NCBI GenBank assembly: GCA_046728075.1
Contig: JBKPDV010000297.1
Location: 1-18,240 of the forward strand
Source of the DNA: JBKPDV01 sp046728075
GTDB lineage: Bacteria > Acidobacteriota > Thermoanaerobaculia > UBA5066 > Gp7-AA6
Direction: 5' to 3'
Length of the DNA stretch: 18,240 bases
Shown piece by piece: positions 14,210-18,240 of the stretch. The stretch's first letter is position 1. Every line of letters begins with the position of its first letter. The notes under the pieces are model-generated. The model searched no databases and was not told the DNA's origin. It saw only the letters and a program-made list of their open reading frames with translations. Both the position numbers and the translations under genes were made by a program.

Positions 14210-14839
14210 TCACAGGATGCGTACGACTTCCGAGAGACTGTGAATTCGGTAGTTTGGTTCAACTCCCGGAGGTTCTCCACCCCGATCGATCCACGCGACC
14301 GTTCGGCCCTCACGCCGAGCCCCTTCGGCGTCCCACCCGTTGGAGCTGACGAAGAGCGTCGCCTCCCGCGAAGCTTCGCCATCTAAGAGCGCATAGACGC
14401 GAGGATCCGTCTTGTAGACCCCGACATCGTCGGCCGAAAGGATCCGATCCACCTCGAGGCCGGCGGCTTCGAGGGCGCTCTCGATCATCGCACGCGTTCC
14501 GTTGGAGAGGACCGCGCAGCGGGCTCCTCTGCGGCGGATCTCCGAGAGGGTGCTTCCGGCATCGGCGTAGGCCGGTACGGTCGACCAGAGCTGTCCGAGT
14601 TGGGTCCGAAGCGCCGGGGACAGCCGCGGCGCCGACGCTTCGAGCGCGGCCGCCGTGATCCGATCCCAGGGCTCGTACTGGCCTCTCCGATTGCATTCCC
14701 AGCTCCGCTCGACCTGGTCCTTTCTCCAACGGGCCAACAGATCGGAAGCGATCTCCCCCACCAGCGGCTCCATCCTCGCGGCGAGCCCGCCGATGTCGAG
14801 GAGCGTGCCATAGAGGTCGAAGGCGACGAGCTGAAACAT
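14210..14839 (-). CDS. Type II haloacid-dehalogenase-like HAD hydrolase
   Basis: Soluble HAD-superfamily hydrolase of 209 aa. Motif I is FDLYGTLLD with nucleophile D8; motif II LSNG gives S112 and N113; motif III is K143 in GVYKTDPRVY; motif IV is VSSNGWDAEGA with S165, N167 and D170. The spacing and extra residues (R39 in RWRKDQVERSW, Y149) match the (S)-2-haloacid dehalogenases of Pseudomonas, which replace chloride by water at C2 of haloacids. Family members also include plain phosphatases, so substrate is not proven. It stands alone between two heptamer arrays, whose units are of the same AGCT family. The ATG at 14839 begins 1 bp from the array, and there is no ribosome binding site. Confidence 0.87.
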   Translation of the reverse strand: MFQLVAFDLYGTLLDIGGLAARMEPLVGEIASDLLARWRKDQVERSWECNRRGQYEPWDRITAAALEASAPRLSPALRTQLGQLWSTVPAYADAGSTLSEIRRRGARCAVLSNGTRAMIESALEAAGLEVDRILSADDVGVYKTDPRVYALLDGEASREATLFVSSNGWDAEGARREGRTVAWIDRGGEPPGVEPNYRIHSLSEVVRIL

Positions 14840-14840
14840 G

Positions 14841-14924
14841 AGCTTGCAGCTAACAGCTATCAGCTTTCAGCCGAAGCGGCTGGCGGTATCCTGGCTCCCG
14901 GGCTGAGAGCTGAAAGCTGAGAGC
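14841..14924. repeat. Inverted heptamer array between acyltransferase and HAD genes
   Basis: Left arm AGCTTGC, AGCTAAC, AGCTATC, AGCTTTC, AGCCGAA (14841-14875); right arm TGAGAGC, TGAAAGC, TGAGAGC (14904-14924). The last unit merges with the stop codon of the acyltransferase gene (CTA on the plus strand at 14924-14926). The array fills the complete gap between the two genes. Confidence 0.9.
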
Positions 14925-15697
14925 TACTTCTTGACCTCTCCAATCGGCTTCGCCGGGATCCCGGCCACGATCGCCCTCGTCGGTACCGGCTTGGAGGCCA
15001 ACCCCATCGAGCCGACGATCGCGTCCGGCCCGACGGTCACGCCCGACAGCACCGTCGAGTGGTACGTGATGCGGGCTCGATCCCCGATCACGGTCTTGGC
15101 CAGAGTGATGTTCTGGATATCCTCGACCGCGTGACTGTGCGAGTAGATGTTGGCGTAGTCGGAGATCGAAACGTCGTCTCCGAGCTCGACCTCGCCGCGG
15201 TCATCGATCAGCACATTGCGATGAATCGTCACTCCGTTCCCGACGGAGAGGTTGTATCCGAAAGAAAACTCGACTTCGTGGAAGATGCGCACGCGCTCAC
15301 CGCAGCGCCGGAAAACTCGGGGGGCCAGCATCGCGCGAACCTGGGTTCCGAGTCGGACGTTGCGACCCACCGGCGAGTGATCGAACATCTGCCAGAACCA
15401 GAGAAGAGGCTTGACCCGTTTCCACTTCTCCAGATCGAGCTCCCGGTAATACTCGGCTTCCATCGTCGCGTTTCGCGGATCGAAGGTCGCGACGAGCGTC
15501 TTCATTCCGAGCGGCACCCGCCGGTCCGTAATCAGGCTCTCGTCGAAGGGACGGCCCAGGTAGAGATTCGAGAGAGCGTCGCGCACGACGAGGTTTCGGT
15601 CGAGCGCCGGATCGTCTAAGTGCTCGGCCAGCTCCGCGACGAAGCGGGGATAAACTTCTTCACCGATCGGACCGATCGAGAATTGACGGAGAGGCAT
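14924..15697 (-). CDS. Hexapeptide-repeat acyltransferase
   Basis: Protein of 257 aa with an N-terminal region without recognised domain (1-125) and a C-terminal left-handed beta-helix (about 130-250) of the maltose/galactoside acetyltransferase type. Hexapeptide turns include VGNGVTIHRNVLIDD, LGDDVSISDYANIYSHSHAV and IGDRARITYHSTVLSGVTVGPDAIVGS, ending in VAGIPAKPIG, the usual closing motif. The His pair in YSHSHAV is where the family keeps its acetyl-transfer histidine. Probable role: transfer of an acyl group from CoA to a sugar, perhaps for cell-surface polysaccharide; the acceptor cannot be told. The N-terminal ATG at 15697 abuts the ATG of the peptidase on the other strand within CATATG. 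The open frame extends to 17185 antisense to the peptidase gene, but that part looks like non-coding shadow. Confidence 0.83.
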   Translation of the reverse strand: MPLRQFSIGPIGEEVYPRFVAELAEHLDDPALDRNLVVRDALSNLYLGRPFDESLITDRRVPLGMKTLVATFDPRNATMEAEYYRELDLEKWKRVKPLLWFWQMFDHSPVGRNVRLGTQVRAMLAPRVFRRCGERVRIFHEVEFSFGYNLSVGNGVTIHRNVLIDDRGEVELGDDVSISDYANIYSHSHAVEDIQNITLAKTVIGDRARITYHSTVLSGVTVGPDAIVGSMGLASKPVPTRAIVAGIPAKPIGEVKK

Positions 15698-17065
15698 ATG
15701 GCGGCCAGGACCGTAGCAAAGCGATTTTGCGCAGTCAAACGCGGTTTCCTCGCTCTCGCGATTCCGGCGATTCTGGCCGCTCAGGATCCGGCCGAGCCAC
15801 CCGGTGGAGCGCCGCGCGGAAAAGCGTTGCCGACTCCGTCCGGGGTGATCGCAAGGTCTCGGATCGAGGAGAAGGCCCTGCGGTCCGTCGTCGAGGAGCT
15901 CGTTGCGTGCGGCACGCGGCACTCCCTCTCCTCCTGGGACAACCCCGGAAGGGGCATTGGCTGCGGGCGGGACCGCATCCTGGCGCGTTTTCGGGAGATC
16001 GCGCGCGCTTCCGGCGGACGGCTCGAAGTTCTCGTCGACCGCTTTGAGGCGACCGCGCCGCGGACTCACGACAAGCCGGCGCGGCTCGAGAACATCCTGG
16101 CGTTTCTGCCGGGCTCGGACCCCAAGCTCGCCCGGAAGGTCTTCCTCGTCTCGGGCCACTATGACTCGATGCCCTCCAACATCATGGATCCCGAGTCGGA
16201 CGCGCCGGGAGCCGACGATGACGCTTCCGGGACCGCAGTCTCGATCGAGTGCGCACGTCTCCTCTCGGGCGGGACCTATCGCTCGACGCTCCTCTTCGCC
16301 GCGGTTGCGGGAGAGGAGCAGGGCCTGCTCGGAGGAAAGCGGCTGCTGGAGTACCTGAAGGAGAACGGGTACGAGATCGGGGGGTTTCTGAACAACGATA
16401 TCGTTGGGGCGGACTTTGCGCCGGGAGGGCCTCATCGCGTGCGGCTCTTTTCGGCTGGCGGTCCAGACGGAGTGGAGTCTCCTTCGCGCGATCTGGCTCG
16501 AGCTGTCGAGGAAATCGCGGGACGCGATTCGGTGCGGATGGTCTTTCGGCTCGACCGCCTCGGACGCGGAGGAGATCACCGTCCGTTCGTCGAAGCGAAC
16601 CTTCCCGCGGTCCGCTTCACCGAGCCGCTCGAGGATTACGCTCACGAGCACCAGACACCCCGCGTGGAGGACGGCCGCGAGTACGGCGACTGGCCGAAGT
16701 TCGTCAGCTTCCCTTTTCTCGGCAACGTCGCCCGGATCAACGCAGAGTGTCTGAGGCAGCTGGCACTGGCTCCCGCCGCCCCCGGGGAGGTCACCGTCTC
16801 CGGCGGTGTCACGGCGGACGCGAAGATCAACTGGTCGGCGGAGCCCGACTCGCAACGAGCGGGGTTCGAGATCCTCTGGCGGGAGACAACAGACCCGCGC
16901 TGGTCCGTTTACGAATTCGTCGACGCGGACGGGGAGGCGATGCTCAAGGGAGTCTCGACGGACAATCACTTCTTCGCGGCGCGGGCTGTCGGCAAGAACG
17001 GGGCCCACTCGATTCCCGTCGCCGCGGCGCTCAAGCCCCCGACACCGCGGGTTCCCTCCAAGTGA
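15698..17065 (+). CDS. Secreted M28-family zinc aminopeptidase with Fn3-like C-terminal domain
   Basis: Exported dinuclear-zinc peptidase of 455 aa. Residues 1-28 are a signal peptide: basic MAARTVAKRFCAVKR, a hydrophobic FLALAIPAILA core, cleavage near AILAAQ. The catalytic domain (about 55-355) has zinc ligands H154 (SGHYDS), D173 (GADDDASG), the E207-E208 pair (GEEQGL), D234 (NNDIVG) and H318 (HEHQTPR), all M28 hallmarks. Residues about 363-446 form a fibronectin type III-like domain (INWSAEPDSQRAGFEILWR, later HFFAARAVGKNG) of the kind seen behind M28 domains in acidobacterial proteins. It probably releases N-terminal amino acids from extracellular peptides. ATG 15698 is preceded by GGAGAGG at 15688-15694. 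The downstream membrane-protein gene overlaps its stop. Confidence 0.92.
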   Translation: MAARTVAKRFCAVKRGFLALAIPAILAAQDPAEPPGGAPRGKALPTPSGVIARSRIEEKALRSVVEELVACGTRHSLSSWDNPGRGIGCGRDRILARFREIARASGGRLEVLVDRFEATAPRTHDKPARLENILAFLPGSDPKLARKVFLVSGHYDSMPSNIMDPESDAPGADDDASGTAVSIECARLLSGGTYRSTLLFAAVAGEEQGLLGGKRLLEYLKENGYEIGGFLNNDIVGADFAPGGPHRVRLFSAGGPDGVESPSRDLARAVEEIAGRDSVRMVFRLDRLGRGGDHRPFVEANLPAVRFTEPLEDYAHEHQTPRVEDGREYGDWPKFVSFPFLGNVARINAECLRQLALAPAAPGEVTVSGGVTADAKINWSAEPDSQRAGFEILWRETTDPRWSVYEFVDADGEAMLKGVSTDNHFFAARAVGKNGAHSIPVAAALKPPTPRVPSK

Positions 17066-17478
17066 CGGACGAGAGAGAAGGCTCCCGCCGGCCGCTGCTC
17101 TGGCTTGGATCGGCGCTCTCGACGCTCGGGGCTCTGGGAGTCCTGCCGGTGGCTTTCCTCGTGGGCCTGCGGCCCCGCATAACACTGGGTTCCCCGCTGG
17201 GCCGGCACCTGTTCGCGGGCGCGCTCGGGCTCGCCAGCCTTTCGCTCCTGCTCGCCGTGATCGCGGCCGGCCCTCTGCGCCGCGGAGAAAAGTGGGCCTT
17301 CTGGGCCTATGCCGGAGCCTTCCTCGTCGTGAGTGTGCCCGTCGTGGCGGCCGACGCCATCTATGTGTCCCGCCAATCGCTCCTGCTCACGCTCGCGCCG
17401 CAGATCCTGGCGCTCCTGACCGCGACCGCCGGGCTCGCCCTCTGCGCGCAGGAATTGTTTGGAGAGGAGAAGGCGTAG
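17062..17478 (+). CDS. Small four-helix membrane protein of unknown function
   Basis: Integral membrane protein of 138 aa; I do not recognise a family. Four hydrophobic segments are visible at about residues 12-36, 50-70, 78-100 and 106-130, separated by short loops (GLRPRITLGSPLGRH, LRRGEKWAFW, YVSRQ). The second loop, RRGEKWAFWAY, resembles the cytoplasmic loop of many small uncharacterised four-helix membrane proteins. The start is a GTG overlapping the TGA of the peptidase gene (GTGA), which implies translational coupling; there is no separate ribosome binding site. The stop TAG is the outer end of the following heptamer array. Its function could be linked to the secreted peptidase, but only the operon suggests that. 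Confidence 0.75.
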   Translation: MTDEREGSRRPLLWLGSALSTLGALGVLPVAFLVGLRPRITLGSPLGRHLFAGALGLASLSLLLAVIAAGPLRRGEKWAFWAYAGAFLVVSVPVVAADAIYVSRQSLLLTLAPQILALLTATAGLALCAQELFGEEKA

Positions 17479-17575
17479 CTCACAGCTGTCAGCTCACAGC
17501 TTTCAGCTCAAACGAAATACCCCCTCCAAGCCCGGAGTCGAAGGCTGTTCGCTGACAGCTGATAGCTGAGAGCTA
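17476..17575. repeat. Inverted heptamer array between convergent membrane-protein gene and pepA
   Basis: Left arm AGCTCAC, AGCTGTC, AGCTCAC, AGCTTTC, AGCTCAA (17477-17511); right arm TGTTCGC, TGACAGC, TGATAGC, TGAGAGC (17546-17573). The outermost bases are TAGCTC on the left and GAGCTA on the right. The TAG stop of the plus-strand gene and the TAG stop of the minus-strand pepA are therefore the two mirror-image ends of the same inverted repeat. The array fills the whole gap. Confidence 0.92.
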
Positions 17576-18240
17576 AGAAAAGTGCCGTCTCAGAAACTCC
17601 ATCGTCAGCGCGACTCCGAACCCGGTCGCGCCGGCGTCGTATCCGGCGTGCCCCTTTTCGAAATGGGCGACGCCGGCGATGTCGATGTGCGCCCAGGGGA
17701 CTCCGTCCGGAACGAACTCCTTGAGAAAGACCCCCGCGTTGATCGTTCCCGCAGCGCGACCGCCGGTATTCTTCATGTCGGCCCACTCCGACTTGAGATT
17801 CTCTCTGTAGTCGACCCAGAGCGGCAGCCGCCAGAGGCGCTCGCCGGTCGATGACCCCGCGTCGAGGAGCTCTTGCGCAAGGTCGTCATCGGGGGTCATC
17901 AGGCCGGCACATTCGTGGCCCAGAGCCACGATCGCCGCGCCGGTGAGCGTTGCGAAGTCGAGAAGGACGTCGGGACGAAACTTCTCGGCGTAGGAGAGGG
18001 CATCGGCCAGAATCAGTCTCCCCTCCGCATCGGTGTTGTCCACCTCGACCGTCTTGCCCGAGCGCATCTGGAGAATGTCGCCGGGCCGCGTCGCCGAGCC
18101 GCCGGGCATGTTCTCCGTCAGCGGAGCCAGGGCGACGACCCGGACGGGCAACGCCAGACGCTTCGCGGAGGCCAGGCATGCAAAGACCGTTGCGGCGCCC
18201 ATCATGTCGTACTTCATCTCCCCCATGGACGGCGCGGGTT
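17573..18240 (-). CDS. pepA: Leucyl aminopeptidase, M17 family (N-terminal part outside window)
   Basis: Cytosolic dimetal aminopeptidase that trims N-terminal residues from peptides. The window holds about 222 C-terminal codons, the larger part of the catalytic domain. Visible are PAPSMGEMKYDMMGAA at the window edge, ENMPGGSATRPGDIL, the family signature VDNTDAEGRLILADAL with metal-binding Asp and Glu plus the catalytic Arg, DFATLTGAAIVALG, WADMKNTGGRAAGTINAGVFL, WAHIDIAG and the C-terminal GYDAGATGFGV. The frame is open to position 18240, so the ATG at 18226 is internal, not a start. The stop lies in the heptamer array. The gene converges with the peptidase/membrane-protein pair. Confidence 0.96.
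   Translation of the reverse strand, partial: PAPSMGEMKYDMMGAATVFACLASAKRLALPVRVVALAPLTENMPGGSATRPGDILQMRSGKTVEVDNTDAEGRLILADALSYAEKFRPDVLLDFATLTGAAIVALGHECAGLMTPDDDLAQELLDAGSSTGERLWRLPLWVDYRENLKSEWADMKNTGGRAAGTINAGVFLKEFVPDGVPWAHIDIAGVAHFEKGHAGYDAGATGFGVALTMEFLRRHFS

Noticed and set aside
16249..17061. In-frame extension upstream of the small membrane protein
   Set aside because: It lies inside the M28 coding sequence in another frame and is Arg/Gly/Ser rich; the hydrophobic segments begin only after the GTG at 17062.
15698..17185. Upstream extension of the acyltransferase frame, antisense to the M28 gene
   Set aside because: Composition is typical of the shadow strand in GC-rich DNA, while the plus strand encodes a complete M28 peptidase with all zinc ligands.

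Overview
This is a GC-rich bacterial chromosomal window holding fifteen genes, mostly housekeeping and packed tightly. There is no rRNA, tRNA, phage, transposase or CRISPR array. The taxon cannot be fixed without a marker RNA. The secreted M28 peptidase with a C-terminal Fn3-like domain, the GC content and the gene style resemble Acidobacteriota (an inference, perhaps 50% sure).

Layout. Minus strand 1-4721: ribD (riboflavin; its last few codons lie outside the window), ftsY (SRP receptor), a TPR lipoprotein, and a membrane HD-GYP c-di-GMP phosphodiesterase whose stop lies 5 bp before the lipoprotein gene. A 184-bp divergent promoter region follows, then a plus-strand tonB (4906-5646). Minus strand again: aroB, aspS, hisS and a gamma-carbonic-anhydrase-like gene (the last three overlap by 4 bp each), then tsaC/Sua5, a ThiF/MoeB-type E1-like enzyme, recN, a type II haloacid-dehalogenase-like hydrolase and a hexapeptide acyltransferase. 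Plus strand: a secreted M28 peptidase overlapping a small four-helix membrane protein. The window closes with the 3' part of a minus-strand leucyl aminopeptidase gene (pepA). The genes serve separate basic functions (translation, shikimate and riboflavin pathways, DNA repair, protein targeting) and do not form one pathway. The small operons that can be supported are carbonic-anhydrase-like/hisS/aspS, HD-GYP/lipoprotein and M28/membrane protein.

The most unusual signal lies between the genes. Nine of the ten gaps that contain the 3' end of a gene and exceed 5 bp carry an array of 7-bp (once 8-bp) degenerate tandem repeats. Seven of the nine consist of two arms in inverted orientation around a short centre, so the whole gap can fold into one long hairpin or cruciform. 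The repeat unit differs from gap to gap, but the period and the inverted architecture stay the same. The tenth such gap (aroB/aspS) carries a different, REP-like inverted element. The only larger gap without an array is the divergent promoter region, where no gene ends. Several arrays run into coding sequence and supply the stop codon. This looks like a 3'-end-associated repeat system that keeps its architecture while its sequence drifts. It recalls the heptameric STRR repeats of heterocystous cyanobacteria, but with an inverted-pair design.
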